Source: Polytrichum commune
Taxonomy: Eukaryota > Streptophyta > Polytrichopsida > Polytrichales > Polytrichaceae
Length of the DNA stretch: 64,000 nt
Assembly (NCBI GenBank): GCA_950295325.1
Contig: OX485805.1
Span: 54,336,758-54,400,757 of the forward strand
Direction: 5' to 3'
Part shown: positions 23,506-35,993 of the stretch, piece by piece
Position numbering within the stretch: position 1 is the stretch's first letter
Layout of the letters: each line of letters begins with the position of its first letter
Notes under the pieces: generated by a model
Database searches by the model: none
Told to the model about the DNA's origin: nothing
What the model saw: the letters and a program-made list of their open reading frames with translations, nothing else
Made by a program: the position numbers and the translations under genes

Positions 23506-23574
23506 GCCTTTCAATTCGAGGTTTTGGGACGTGGACGGGTAAAAACTTTGTGAAAAAACAGCCCTGATCATCAC

Positions 23575-24047
23575 ACACGAAAGTCTCAGGCAGAATCTTA
23601 ATAGAATGTGGGTGCTTTTGAGAGATAAGTGTACTCAATCATCATAACATTGTTCAGCTGCATGCTGGTGCTCCATTCTACATTTAGCATCGGACGTGGA
23701 CCTCCACGATCTTATCTTCGTGAGAAGAAACCCGGAAAATAGGAAGAAATTGACGCCGGTACAACTAATGAATAGTGCTGGTATAAAAAGTAAGAGTATT
23801 GTGAATAATGTCCGTATTTATAGTGATCATGTTGCTATGAATAGAATTTTTAGTGAATAATGTTGTGATTAACAGTATTTCATGTGAATAGTGTCGGTAT
23901 GAACAGTGATTCATGTGAACAGTGACGGGAGTATAAGATTGAGTTTCCATGTAAGTTGCTCGCCCGTCATGTTTTAGTGTGAATAAGGACAAACCTGCCC
24001 AAGTGTAGAGGAAATTTGGTGGGGTAGGGTTCAGATTTGCCAACTTT
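23575..24047. other. Spacer with degenerate GTGAATARTGT repeats
   Basis: Between about 23798 and 23930, GTGAATAATGT, GTGAATAGTGT, ATGAACAGTGA and similar variants recur about six times. No gene is recognised. Confidence 0.45.
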
Positions 24048-24417
24048 GGAAAATATGATATTTAGTGTCATATGGTATTTAATGTCACTATTGTAACTTT
24101 TCATATGACACTGCTTATAATAAGTGAACCAATATTTTCATGGATGATGAATGGGTTCATCCTTTGGCCAAAACCCTACCTTCTCTTGTCAGCAACTTGA
24201 GATGAAATATTGTCATGGATGAATGAACTTTGGATGAAAAATCACTTGGTAAGTGACAGTACTTGCAACACTGTAAATGTATAATCCCTGATAAAATTTA
24301 CAAAGAATGACAAATAATGTTGGGTTAACATTTAGTGTTGGTGACACTATATTGCAATTTACAATTAGTATTGAGCAAGACATTTAGAATTAGTGACACT
24401 AAATATCATAATTAGTG
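24048..24417 (+). mobile_element. MITE, CACTAAATAT-type, copy A1
   Basis: It is collinear with the copies at 49677 and 50271: GATATTTAGTGTCATATGG, TATTTAATGTCAC, GAAATATTGTCATGGATGA, GACAAATAATGTTGGGTT, then GTGACACTAAATATCATAAT ending AGTG-TA. The left end is eroded. It has no coding capacity. Confidence 0.75.
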
Positions 24418-27400
24418 TAGCTACCCCCAACTTCTCAAATCCGGGCCCATCTACTAACCTCCTCCTCCTTCTAAAACCAGGTCTTCAATCCTTTGGTGCC
24501 CATAACTTGTAAGTTAAATCTTTTTTGTGAGCATATCAAAGTCTAGCGGCCTTCCACATTCCAGTGGACCACCATAATGTGGCTGAGTGGCGGCTTGTGC
24601 TTAACTACATGAGAACACCTCCGACCCATTATTTTCTAGAATCCAGTGGGTGAGCGGCCTACATGGAAACTCACCCTAAATCCACCCAAATTCACAATGT
24701 ATTAGCTTGAATGTATAAATAATAAATGAATATTCTTACTTCTTTCAAGGGACCACATCATATAATTGACATATTCCAGGGTCATGGAACTAACCCACAT
24801 GACTAAATAATGTTATGATTTTGAGAGGGGAGAAAAAAATACTCACAATCGATAGAGCATTGTAAGTCTACAGTGTGGAGCAAGAAAGCATTTTGCAATA
24901 GAAATGAGAGCTTGCAAGTTGAGGCCTAGATAATGTTGTACACTCTGAAGTTACATGGGAGTAACAATTCTATTTTTTCGAGATAAGTGAAACAAGAATT
25001 CATTTCATGTCCAAAAAACAAGGCCATCAGGACAAATTAAAAGAGTTACATATTGGCTTACGAGCTTACATAATTCCCTTCCTGACTTAATAAAAATAAT
25101 AATACAAACATGCTCAGAAAAAAATTGACAACCTTGAGATCATTTTTGATGGTTCAGCATGGAAGCTCTATGGATTTTAAATATTTATTAAAGTCGACTA
25201 CTGGCAGCTGTTAAAATGAAATCTGCCCCCAACCTCATCAACATTTTCGGCTTTTGGAATATGATCATTTCCTCGTTACTGCCCAATCCGGGTTGCTAGT
25301 CTTCCCAGATGACCTGATTTTTGAGATGTGACCAGTCCTAGTCAAAAGAAGTTTTGTTGTCTTGCAATCCTAGTAGACTTCAACCTAATCTACTAGGATT
25401 CGCAACTTTGGTTTCCGATCTAAACTACATCCAACCAAAAAAAAAATTCTTCATCCTTGATTTTTCTATATGGCAAATCAAGATGGGCTCTTCTTCCTTA
25501 ACCTGTAGGCGTTCATGCAACTCACTAGATGGCAATCTAGGTGGATGAAAGGTATATACTGGTGTAGGGTGGTGCTCACTATCATATGGACCAAAATAAT
25601 ATATTAACCTCGTACTTCAAGCGGGTAGGATGTTAGGTTGGCATATGTTTGTTTTGGAAGGTGGTCCCATGAGTTGCTCATATGTAGGAGGCTAATTTAG
25701 GGGCCAATGTCTTTCACATATGATGCCCAATTTGGGTGAGATATTTCCCCCTTATGACAAGGTGAGGGTTGTGCACAACTTGACTGGATGGATTTGGAAG
25801 AAAATTATTGCACATGCTTGCTCCATGAAAATTAGAAAATCCCCCAAAAATGACCTCATGTGACTTGATTAACTACTCCAATTACGATTATTGGTAGTCA
25901 TCTTCTTATTGTTTTGACTATCTACCCATCTCTTCACAATGCCCATCCATTACAAAGGAATTCAAGATCTCTTACTACCTGAACACTCTTTATAGTATTG
26001 GGTTTTATTGCCTACCTTTAAGCATATTGAATCACTATCTCCAGTCTTATCTCGACTCCATAGACTTCTTGACATAACACAATGTTAGCATTACCGAGCT
26101 TGCTTCCAACTCTTGAGGTCCCTTATATGGCTAACTACATACACTTCATTAGAATGCAACCAACTACCTGTCAATCATGAACTTAACATACACACACTCA
26201 CAATAAAAAAAATCTTCAACATTCCCTAAACCCTTGTAACCATAGCCAAACCTTCACAACAATTGGTCACACTTGACATTGTTCACTCTACACTTAAATA
26301 TTGTTTTCTTACTCTTGTCTAAACTTCCTACTTTTAGTCTTAACCACACCTTCAACAATGGTTACTCTATATTGATATCTTTTCCATGATCTTTGCTTAT
26401 TAACTTCTACTTTCTTAGGTAATTCCAAAAATGTAACTTCTATCTACCCGTAACATGAAGCTAGATCTACATTCCTCACTCTAACTTCATGCAACCCTAT
26501 TTAGATGTTTTCTTCGATTACTATGCCACACAACCAAATCATTCTGACTTACACACCATCATGGTGATTCAAGAAGGGAATTTGCTTATATCTTAAGCAT
26601 CAACCATACTTGCAAGAATATTACTACTATGAAAATGTCTCAAATATGGTTTCCTCAACCCTTTACTTCCATATGAAACTCAAAACCTCTTACAAAAGAT
26701 ATCAGATTCTATCCCACAAGTATCTTATCTTTATTACCGTAGCTAGATAGCTGGACTACCACAAATTATTGTACAAGTTTATGTAAGAATATTTTGAAAA
26801 TAATAGACACAATTTGCCGGAATTACTTTGATTTACCTTACACATTTTCCAAGACGTAGTAAAGTCTCACTCTACACAAACTTATGTGGTGTTAATAGCT
26901 TATTGTAGAATAATAGATAGAGGAGGGGTCCACATTATATCCTAGATCATCCTCAGTCATTGCAAAGAATATGGATAAACATAAAATTGCAAGAGTATGT
27001 ACTAAGGACTTGGTCTATGATTTTTGGAGCTCAATTCCACATAGAACATGCACTTATTTGGATTTGTGTCCAATAAGAGAAGTTAGTATATCAAACAAAG
27101 TACCAATTCCAAATATAATTTGAAAAGTTGAACATTTAGTGCAAAAGATATGAACAAATTTCAACAAGCATTTGTAAGAAATGAGGATATTTGATGAGAA
27201 AATGCATTATGAACATAGTTTTGAAGCTTGATTGTGCAAAGAAGAAATTTTCTTTTTGACTTGCGTTAACTAAAGAAAATTTGAACAATCAAACATAGTA
27301 CCACGTCCAATAAAAAGATTTTCAATTTGAGTTGTCATACAACAGATGTGAACAAATACATAAGATAGACTATCCGGACTTCACCTCTCAAGTTTACATA

Positions 27401-27664
27401 TCCCACATGGATTGTGGACACCTAATGGGGAGGGACAATATAATATATGGCATTGCCAACATAATTTGCAATGTAAAAACCTTATACATGTTCACTGGCA
27501 TGGGTATTTGTGAACAAGGTAGATTTGACAAAAAATCATAGAAAACATTTAAGAGGTTTTGAAATTGTAACTTTGAAGAGCCAAAATGACTCTTGGCACT
27601 TTAAATAATTATCCAACACAACAATGTCAGGCCTACTATCTGCCTACGGTACTAAGGTATAGTA
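24418..27664. other. Long intergenic stretch, no gene recognised
   Basis: AT-rich with short open frames only. A perfect 12-bp inverted repeat, AATCCTAGTAGA and TCTACTAGGATT with an 11-bp spacer, lies at 25366-25400. I found no protein similarity on either strand. Confidence 0.45.
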
Positions 27665-28033
27665 GAGGTGCCTATTCCCAATCGGGACCTCATCAGCAAT
27701 CCATAGGGTACCATAATTTTGATTAGGTTGTGACTGAATTTTGATCAAGTTGGAACCAATAGTGCCATGACACATGTACTGGTCTTGAGTGCTAAAAGGA
27801 AGAAGAATGAGCATTTAAAATGAGCAAGTATGACAAACTTTAGACATTGGTAATATGGTTGGGCCAACTTTTGACTTCAAAAATTCATAATAATTTCAAT
27901 TGAAGGTATAAAATTACCAAAAAAAATTGGAATCCTCTTGATTTCTATCTTCCTGCACGGGAAAAATTCGCACTACCTTATATTTCTTCAAATCTAGCAC
28001 ATAATCTCCCAAGCGATTGGTTATGTGTGCCTC
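27665..28033 (-). mobile_element. MITE, GAGGCGCC family, copy 3
   Basis: TA flanks both ends (27663-27664, 28034-28035). The TIRs are GAGGTGCCTATTCCCAATCG and, inward, GAGGCACACATAACCAATCG. It is inverted relative to the copies at 5178, 19166 and 48036. Confidence 0.8.
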
Positions 28034-28035
28034 TA

Positions 28036-29844
28036 CTCTGGGTGAGGCTAATGTGGACACCTCCAACTTTGTGGAATCATCCAACAAATGGATTCAAGCA
28101 TTAGAAGCTTGAGCAAATTAGCAATTACAAGTTAGGACCAAAGAATTTGGAATCACTAAAATCGGAGCTGAGGAAGGTGTTGATCTAGGCTCCGGCATCA
28201 AACATTCTCAACTTACCAATTTGGTATTATAGGTGATTGGGGGGGGGGGTGTGGAAACTCTTTTATTGTTCAATATTGTGTAAGTGAACAATATCATTAG
28301 CACATTCTACATGGGTCATTTGTCAATATTGGCTCTATCATGTCTCTAAAGTAGTCAAGGGTAAGATGAAATGGTGCCAAGTTAACTTTTCATTATAAAA
28401 TACCCACAATACAAGTTTATTGGCACCTCACAACTACATGTTGCCTCCTAATTTTCCCACCTTGAAAAATGAAGTGAATTATGTCAACTGCTAGACAATA
28501 ATCGATTTTAAAAGAATACATAATAAATGAATAAAATAAAAACAGACCCATATTAGATTTATTGGATACCGGTTTATCCCTAGTAAACCAATAAGTCACT
28601 ATTGGTCATAAAATACTTACTAGGCAACAAATTACGTATTGATCCAAAACTTACTGATGAACTATATATTATTATTGAGTATATTTTGGCATGCCAAGAG
28701 ACGCCAAAATGAGTTTGATACCCAATGAACCAATATGGAAGGTTCTTTGTTCAAACCTCCACATTGACTCCAAGCATGCACCCACAACTTACCGAACATG
28801 GAAAGTTATGCATGCGAAACAACCAACTCCCTACTAAAACTCCGGTTGAGTTAAAGGATAACTCTAATGTGATATCAATTTGCAGATTTGTGAAAAATCA
28901 CCCCAATACCACACATGTACCACACTGGTTAAATTGCTTAAGTGAATCAAAATAGGTCTGTCCACTCTAATTGTAAATTGTGATGGATTGCATGGTCATT
29001 GGATTGAAGTTCTGAATAAGATAACATTGAATCTGCTGGCTCATGAGTGCTTGTGTGACTTGAGTACCCAACCCAGGAAAATGCTTCTATAATTAGGTAG
29101 AATGATGAATTATTGAACAAATTCATGTGCCTGTCATCTGAGAACATGATGTGTATGTGGAAGACAGCAAGAGTTGAAGCTTATGGAACAGCTTATACCA
29201 CACATTAAGGTAGATATACGGAAAATAGTGAAAACAAACTGATTCGGCCAGAAAGCTTTCTGTTTGCCACTGTTTCAGGTACTTACAGTATTTTCAACAC
29301 TTGGAAATAAATAAATTTGTGCAATAATTTTTCAAAGCTGGAGTAGAAGAAATGTTGAGGAATGCAAGTTGTTTCATAATTTTATTCCATGTAAATAATT
29401 AGTTACATTTTCTCAAAGAGGCAAGTAAACCCCTACTTGTATAGTAAGGTAGATAAGGCTAATACAATTAGGTTCCTTATTTGGACACCTATTTTGGCTT
29501 TTAATTGGTGGTACCGTCGCTCTAATTTGGTGAGTGAGTAATATATGTTTATTTAGCCGTCATATTGATGATGGTTCAGTTAAGTCAACATTGCAAAAAT
29601 CAAACTACACTCACCATCCTTCATAATTAGGAGTGCTATTCACCAAGCTATGACACGGTTGATTTTGTGGGCGAGGTGGGCACATTAGGAGGCGGCAAAT
29701 TGGTTTTGGTGGATGTAGGGATCTTCAATTAAGAACTCAACCTATTCAAATAAGATGACTACAATGATATATACGATATATTTTCATTGCATAATTCATC
29801 AATCCAAACAATCATTTTACCACAATTTTCGATATGAAGAAGTT
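28036..29844. other. Intergenic with a poly-G tract
   Basis: A G run lies near 28239-28248. Open frames up to 76 codons have no recognised similarity. Confidence 0.45.
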
Positions 29845-29950
29845 TCCAACTGTTCAAGTGACCAAGATCCTAGTGTTTCCAAGTCCAAGTGGTTACATGT
29901 TGACATCTTCCATGTTTTCTTTCATGATCTGAGGTATATTCTCTAAATTT
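29845..29950 (-). repeat. Dispersed repeat (GGTTACATGTTGACATC family), copy
   Basis: CCAAGATCCTAGTGTTTCCA and GGTTACATGTTGACATCTTC match the reverse complement of the copies at 21977 and 43779. Confidence 0.55.
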
Positions 29951-30884
29951 TGAATATATGAAAGCTCTACTTTGTACGTAGTTTTATATTCTTTGCAGTA
30001 GAGCTTGTAATTTTCTTGGGTTTCTATGAGTCTCATGTGGATGTGAGCAACCAACCAACTTGTATTGTGGGTGTTCTATATTGAAAAGTTTAGTTGGGCA
30101 ACATTTTATCTTACATGTGACTAGTACATTAAAGACATGACACAACCAATATTGGCATTAAATTTGATTTTCATTGGCAAATGACCCATGTAGAACTTGG
30201 CTTATGATGTCATTCACTTACACAACATGTAATAATAAAAGAGTTCCCCCCTACAACACCATATTGGGAAGTAGAGAATCTTTGATTTCAAAGCCTGGAT
30301 CAACACCTTTCTCAACTCCGATTTCAACAATTTCAAATTCTTTGGTCCTGATTTGTAATTGCTAACATGCTTGAGCTTTTAATACTCAAAACCATCAACA
30401 GAATGAGTACACACAACTAGAGGTGTCCACATCAGTCTCCTCTACCTTAGAGACTCCCTAATTTGAGCATTAAAATATCCTACTCTGCATACAAATGCAC
30501 ACAAAAGGTTAACTCAACTTGAAATTGTTGAGATGAAGTCACATAATCGTAAACTCAATTTCATGATTTTACAAATCTATTCAGCAATAGGTTTTACCAA
30601 TTTCAGTGGAAACATGAACCAAGTTCACTATATGAACAACCAGTTTAACTTGAATTTTCAACCAATTTCACTACATGTTGTGGACAATTTCATGCTTTGG
30701 TATCCAAATTCACAACTTCACAAAACCAATTTCATAGACTATATTACTTTATTTCACAAAGAACGCTACATCATGTATAAGATTCTTCCAATGGTTCCTT
30801 ACGACTAGTTTTATCAAAATTTCAATTGACCTCTCTTGTCCAACCTTGGACTTTGTCTGCAGTGATTGTTTGTACATCATCATT
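29951..30884. other. Intergenic, nothing recognised
   Basis: AT-rich sequence. A 91-codon open frame at 30533-30808 has no recognised family. Confidence 0.45.
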
Positions 30885-31460
30885 AATATGTTTGATGATT
30901 TTGGAGATCATTCCATCGGACATGATTTTTTATGCATCCAAATGCCCATTATGTAGCATTAAGAAATGGATTATAGGTTGACAAACAAAAGTAGAAGTGT
31001 TAAGCATCTTCAAAAGCTTGTTGTATTTCATGAGATTTGTGAAATGAGACATTATCCATGAGGATGAACCTTTCTCTATCAAGGCTAGGAATGACCTTGG
31101 TCTAAATAAATTCTAAGAGCTTGTTTGTATTGTAGGCACCAAGTGTGACATCGTATGCGATGATTCCGTCATGACCCATTGCAACCACCAAAGACAAATC
31201 TTGACCCCATTGAGTTGGAATTCATGGGCATCTTTGTCCTTCCAAAACAACAAATAAAATATGAATTGAAACCAACCTCACCCATGTGTACAACATCAAC
31301 AATTCTGCCACCACGCTCTAAAACTTTTGACACCACTCTATACACTCTCTAACACATTCTTCATTGCTATAATCATCTTGTCCATAGCACATCAACTTGA
31401 GGGTATATCCAACTTGACTTTGAATGGCTTTTGAAACACAATTGATAGATATAGGGCGTG
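30885..31460 (-). pseudogene. Tc1/mariner-IS630-type (DDE_3) transposase relic
   Basis: The minus strand reads LERGGRIVDVVHMGEVGFNS, the region of the first catalytic Asp, with the usual D-E changed to G-E. After a shift comes LSLVVAMGHDGIIAYDVTLG, then AYNTNKLLEFI, a stop, KVIPSLDRERFILMDNVSFH with the second Asp, KSHEIQQAFEDA, a stop, then LSTYNPFLNAT-stop-WAFGCIK. The last block is the LPPYSPxLNPIExxF motif. Its catalytic Glu is now a TAA stop at 30949-30951. At least one shift and three stops show that it is dead. It differs from the pogo relics at 6-9 kb, whose third residue is Asp. I found no TIRs around it. Confidence 0.7.
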
Positions 31461-31847
31461 GAAATTGAAAAGCTTCACTCAGCTAAAGATGCAAAGATTC
31501 TTCCAGCCTTGAGTTACTATATGAAAGACCAAGAAAAATCAATATCAAGGCTAGAGGCTTTCAAGTAAATACACAATGATGAGAAACCAATGAAAAACAA
31601 GAAGGCAAAGAATGCGAAATGTGAAGGCGATAAGTTGAGAAGTTGAGAATATGAAAACCACAAGGTGTGAAAATATTCATGAAATTGGTTTGGAAGATTC
31701 ATGAAGTTGCTTGAGGTAAAGGTCCATTATCATGAAATGGAGGTGTGCCACATGTCAAGTTGGTTTAGAAGAATCATGAACTAAATTGAAAGGTTTATGA
31801 AATTGGTACAACACTATGGTAACATTGGTTGGAAGGTTCATTAACTA

Positions 31848-32100
31848 CATTATTTTGTCTAGTTAGTGTGGGTTGAATATAGTGTGGCCCACATTAATCT
31901 AATAGTAATTTCCTTGGTAAACATTAGCAATTTTATAGTACTTGCCTTGTCTTGACTTTTCATCCAAATATGTAGACGAAAAAAAAATGCACTAATTTTT
32001 CACACTAGAAATTAGAGTGGGCCACTTCAAATTGAAAATAATAAAAATAGTGTGAGTAATTGGGAATTAGTGTGGCCCACACTAATTAGACAAAACAATG
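31848..32100. mobile_element. 253-bp MITE (AACTACAT family), copy D1
   Basis: TA flanks both ends (31846-31847, 32101-32102). The TIRs are CATTATTTTGTCTAGTTAGT and, inward from the right, CATTGTTTTGTCTAATTAGT, followed by GTGGGCCACACTAAT-type sequence. A diverged relative is at 43356. It has no coding capacity. Confidence 0.75.
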
Positions 32101-32159
32101 TAGTTTGAAACATTCATGAAATTGAGTTTGAACTTCTGTGAAGTGATCTTACCAAAGGA

Positions 32160-32425
32160 GTATTTGTCATTCCTTGTAGAAAGCAATTGGGCAGTATGGA
32201 TTCACAATGTTGCAATTATTTTCACTTGTTAAGTAATGTGCATCCAAATTTCAATTATCCATGACAACATTTCATTACAAAATTACTAGGATGCAAAATA
32301 TAACAAATCTTGAAGAAAGTTGGGATGGCAGTACTTGTAAAGTTATTCATAAGAAGTGTCATTTGAAAAATTACCACGGTAACATAAAATACCATATGAC
32401 ACTAAATGCAATATTGAGTATAGTG
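32160..32425 (-). mobile_element. MITE, CACTAAATAT-type, partial copy A2
   Basis: It is collinear with the reverse complement of the copy at 50271: TGTTGCAATTATTTTCACTT, CATCCAAATTTCAATTA, ACCATATGACACTAAAT, ending TAGTG-TA at 32425. The far end is missing. It lies directly beside MITE D1. Confidence 0.65.
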
Positions 32426-32994
32426 TAACAAGATATTTTGATCACGGTGGGCATGGATTTGTGTGACATTATCAGCACTGTAAGACGCTTACATGGCAGC
32501 ATGCTGCTTTTCAAACTTCACATGCTTCTGTATCCTTCAAAAATGTGTGAGATGGGCTAAGGACAACTGACGCATAAATTAAGCTTATTGGTCCATCAAA
32601 GGACATGATCTCCCTAGGAAAGGATATACTGACCTGATTATTCAGACTCCAGAGCTTTGTCAGCTTAATTGATGCTTAGTCTGACTATTATTAGTGTGTG
32701 ACCAAATCATGATTCTTCAAAATCTTGAACCCTCCACAAACTTAGCAAATATTCATGAAATGAAATAGGTTTGGAAATGGCAAAGATTTGTGTAATTAAG
32801 TAGGATACAGAGGACAAAAACCTGGCTATGTGATTTCATTTCAGCACATTTCTCAAAGTTCATACACCACAATTTGTCGTGATCTATCCAAGCTGAGATA
32901 CGTGGAGTGTGAAAAGGTCTACTAAGAACTTAAACCTCTCATAAACTTATTAAAATTTACCTACATGCTTTTGAGCTCAGGCATTACGATGCTC
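32426..32994. other. Intergenic, nothing recognised
   Basis: No open frame or repeat of note. Confidence 0.45.
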
Positions 32995-33150
32995 TCAATA
33001 CATTTGTTTCATAGAAAGCATTGACTAACTTTTGCATGGCTACCGGTGTACTGCTTTGTAAGAGGTGTCTCAATACAATTGTTTCATAGCAAGCACAAAC
33101 CAACTTTTGCATGGCTACTAGTGTACTGCTTTGTAAGAAGTGTCGCAAGA
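32995..33150. repeat. Tandem duplication, 77-bp period
   Basis: CAATACATTTGTTTCATAG at 32995 and CAATACAATTGTTTCATAG at 33072 each start a unit ending in TGTACTGCTTTGTAAGARGTG. There are two copies, downstream of the HMA gene. Confidence 0.75.
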
Positions 33151-33931
33151 TTTTTAAAAAGATTTAAATTAAATTTAAAAACGGTAACCCAACTGCCCTA
33201 ACTAATATTCAAGCAAAAACAGTTAACAATTGCAGCCAGCCATTTCACTGACTAGCCTATACCAAACTCAAATGCCAACCCCCGAATTTGAAAGCTGACA
33301 CATCTGACAATCATCAGTGGTCAGTGCCCATATCACAGATTCACTCGGTGCATATAAGTATCTACTAGAAAGTAATAAATTCAGTACGTTCAATTTGGTT
33401 ACATCTTCCTAACAATTCTATGAGAATGTGGAGGATATTTCTTGCATATACTTCTACAATTTGCATCCCCACTGAGCATGTGGAGGCGATGCATCTTACA
33501 ATCCTCAGGTATAAGGCGCAGCAGGAAATGTCACCCAAATCACAGATATGACAGGATGATAAACATCTAATAACGTTTTACCTGCGATCAAACATGAATT
33601 ATATAATATAGTTTGCCGAATTGTAGTATCTATATATACAAGCGCAGCGCAGATCGGATGAATGTCTCAACCTGGCAACGACCATTTCTGGTCAAAATTT
33701 TACACTCGAGTAACCTGATCCTACCCTAAGCACCTGTGAGCTTTGTACATAACCAATTCTAACCACGAACGCCTAAATTTCTAGCGACACATGACAAATT
33801 GTGGCGCTAAATCCTGTGTAATTGGGTGTCCCAACCGACCGCAACCAACACCCGGTATAAGAATTTCCTTCTATCGTTATCGTCAAAACTGCAATATTCA
33901 TCCCGCATCCATATATTTAAGCTGCGAGTAC

Positions 33932-35321
33932 CTAATTTTCGATGTTCAAGTGCTTGAGGTAGTAGGGGTTGCTGACCGGCAGATTGGAGAAGGAGACTTG
34001 GGAGCGCAAGTAGGAGCTCGGCTGCTGGTTGAAGCGGGAGACGTAGTGCGAGTCCGAGTAGCTGTAAGTATTGGGGTCCACGTAGTGAGAATCGCCGTAG
34101 TAGGGCGTGTACTGATTGTCCATGGCGAAGTACTCAGCGTCGTGGTGACGATGCTTCCGGAACGAGGGCATGCGTCGGATGCCGGGGTAGTAATCTCGGT
34201 TCACATATGAAGGCTGGAAGTTGTCGTAATTATAATTTTTTCCTCCTCCTAACCATCCTCCGTTGTAGGTCTGCTGTAGCGGCCTGCCGTAAGATGGCAA
34301 CCTATCCAGGCGCCTGCCGAAGGAGTTGGAGCGGGGGAGGCCATAGCCGCCAACATTATAACTATTGTTATAATCGTTGTAGGCTGCCGACCGGCCGAAG
34401 GAGCTCGTTCGAATGAGTGGGTTGCTCGTGTACCGCGTCTCGCCGTTGACCATGGTCGGGTAATTAGGCTGGCCGCCGAGGCCACCGCTGTACAACTGGT
34501 TGATAGGTGTTTTATTGACGAAAAAGTCGGATTTCTTCTTCACTTTGCGCACCTTCTTGAGCGCTCGGAAAGGGTCGACGTAGCCCGTGATCGTCACTCG
34601 CTGGTTGTACTGGTCGGTGACCACATCCCTCACGCCCTCCAAATCCTCCAGCTCCTCCCGCACCTTCTCCTCGCACTTGCTGCAGCACAGCGGAACCTTC
34701 AGCTCCAGCACCGGCACGCCGGCTCTGTTGGTGTAGTTTGTGCGGTACAACGGATCAGATTCCTTGTCGTAATACATCTGCCATAAACTCAAGGCCACGG
34801 CCGAGTGTCGTTAGACTTCGATCAACTGACACCTAGAATCATCGCCTGATCACATTAGCCCTAACACCACTGACCAGCAGTACTGGTAAATTTACCTGGG
34901 ATCAGTTACGAGCGAGCTACAATTTTAAATTGTCTAATGTGAAATGTGAAAGAAGCACAATCAACCGCATCGTACTACTGACGTTTGCTTACAGTACAAC
35001 AAACCACCTGCAAAAGATGGTAGACTTGGAAAAACAAAAAAACCTGCAACTGACATACAATTGTGCCTGCCAAATTCCGACGAAACAGAAGTTTCCCTGA
35101 TCAATCATCGACCTAAATTTCCCCTAGAAAACACGACGAGCCTATCATAATTTCCTGCGCTGCACTGTCTTAGATGTCTACTTTACCTGCCTAAGGAGAA
35201 ACTATCCTGCCATCGGTTGCACCTCCGTGCTCAGAATATTCATCAAGAGTCAGCCTTGGAGAACACATGAGTGGGCTGCAGTGGATTGCGTGTACGTTAC
35301 CTCTCTTATTCGGCTACCCAT
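33932..35321 (-). CDS. HMA-domain protein with Gly/Tyr/Arg-rich tail, paralogue 1 (2 exons)
   Basis: Exon 1 is 35321-35301 (MGSRIRE) and ends at a GT donor. Exon 2 is 34777-33932 and starts after CAG. The 523-bp intron is phase 0. The same structure in the second paralogue supports this model over the ATG at 34798, which would lie in the intron. The product is 288 aa. Residues 28-93 form a heavy-metal-associated domain with the metal-binding pair Cys39-x-x-Cys42 (LCCSKC), the GVRDVV turn, and the VTITGYVDP strand ending KKSDFF. HMA domains bind soft metal ions such as Cu, Zn or Cd; many plant members serve as cytosolic chaperones. The tail (94-288) is rich in Gly, Tyr, Asn and Arg. It has four R-x-x-S motifs (Ser133, 159, 169, 212) and the conserved block HHDAEYFAMDNQYTPYYGD (219-237). 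There is no C-terminal CaaX box, so it is not an isoprenylated HIPP in the strict sense. The tail function is unknown. Confidence 0.9.
34778..35300 (-). other. Intron of HMA paralogue 1
   Basis: The donor is GAG/GTAACG at 35300 and the acceptor is TTATGGCAG/ATG at 34778. If this intron were retained, translation could begin at the ATG at 34798 and give a different N-terminus (MALSLWQ before MYYDKE), also 288 aa. Confidence 0.75.
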
Positions 35322-35687
35322 GTTGACTTGAAGCCCGCAGCAACAGATTTTTGTACAACGATCCTCGACAAATCCACAGACACCCGAAACTTTTGTCCCA
35401 CTTTTGTGCACAGCACTTGCGCAAGCTGGAAATCAGAAATCTAATTTTGCAGCACCGCAAGTAGCCCGGCCACAAATGGACCTAACTGAACGCCACAAAC
35501 TGCTGCTCCAACACTCGACTCACAATTTCTGAACTCTCGGCGTTACAATTACTGAATCAAGCGCCGTCGGATCGGAGTATGAGAGGTCTCTGCGCGGGGC
35601 AAGCTCCTGTAAATGCTCACAAGTTGAATCTCAGAATTAAGGACAAGCCTTGCAAACTTTCTGAAGAGACTCTGGGCACTTTAGAGG

Positions 35688-35695
35688 CTTATATA
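35688..35695 (-). promoter_or_regulatory. Candidate TATA box of HMA paralogue 1
   Basis: TATATAAG lies on the minus strand in a GC-richer context, 367 bp upstream of the start codon. If used, transcription would start near 35660 and give a 5' leader of about 340 nt. I see no comparable box upstream of paralogue 2. Confidence 0.5.
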
Positions 35696-35993
35696 GGAGG
35701 AGGATTCGTAAGGTTGTGGGCTCGGTATAATCGACGCGGAGTGCCTCATTCAGGCTTTAGGCGGCTCTAGAATGTCCGCGATGCTGCCTGCGTAGTAGGC
35801 CCACCCAGCAATTGGGCCCCGCCTAGGGTTCTAGCATCTACCACCGCCCAAGATTTTCAGACAGTAGCCACCGAATTTCAAGAGTGCGGCAATGCTTGAA
35901 GGAGCCGTGCTGGCTTGTCCGCATTATCAAAAAGCCAGTCACCTTGGGTCGCACGGCTGCATCTTCGAGCCCACGGAGAAAGTTGTTGCTCTA

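Larger units (their letters stand above)
22356..23566. mobile_element. Non-autonomous hAT transposon, 1,211 bp
   Basis: Perfect 8-bp target-site duplications ATCATCAC lie at 22348-22355 and 23567-23574. The TIRs are CAGGGGTGTTTTTTCACAA and, inward from the right, CAGGGCTGTTTTTTCACAA. An 8-bp duplication and CAGGG ends are hallmarks of the hAT superfamily. Subterminal GGACGGGTT motifs are repeated on both sides (near 22416, 23392, 23422, 23454, 23487 and 23535), as expected for transposase-binding sites. No transposase is encoded. The inside carries two tandem arrays, described separately. Confidence 0.9.

Noticed and set aside
33791-34485. Plus-strand 139-codon frame and the 78-codon minus frame inside HMA paralogue 1
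   Set aside because: They are frame shadows of the GC-rich HMA coding exon.
35301-35321. N-myristoylation of MGSRxRE in the HMA proteins
   Set aside because: Gly2 is present, but position 6 is Arg instead of the Ser/Thr usual in myristoylated plant proteins, so the modification is not supported.
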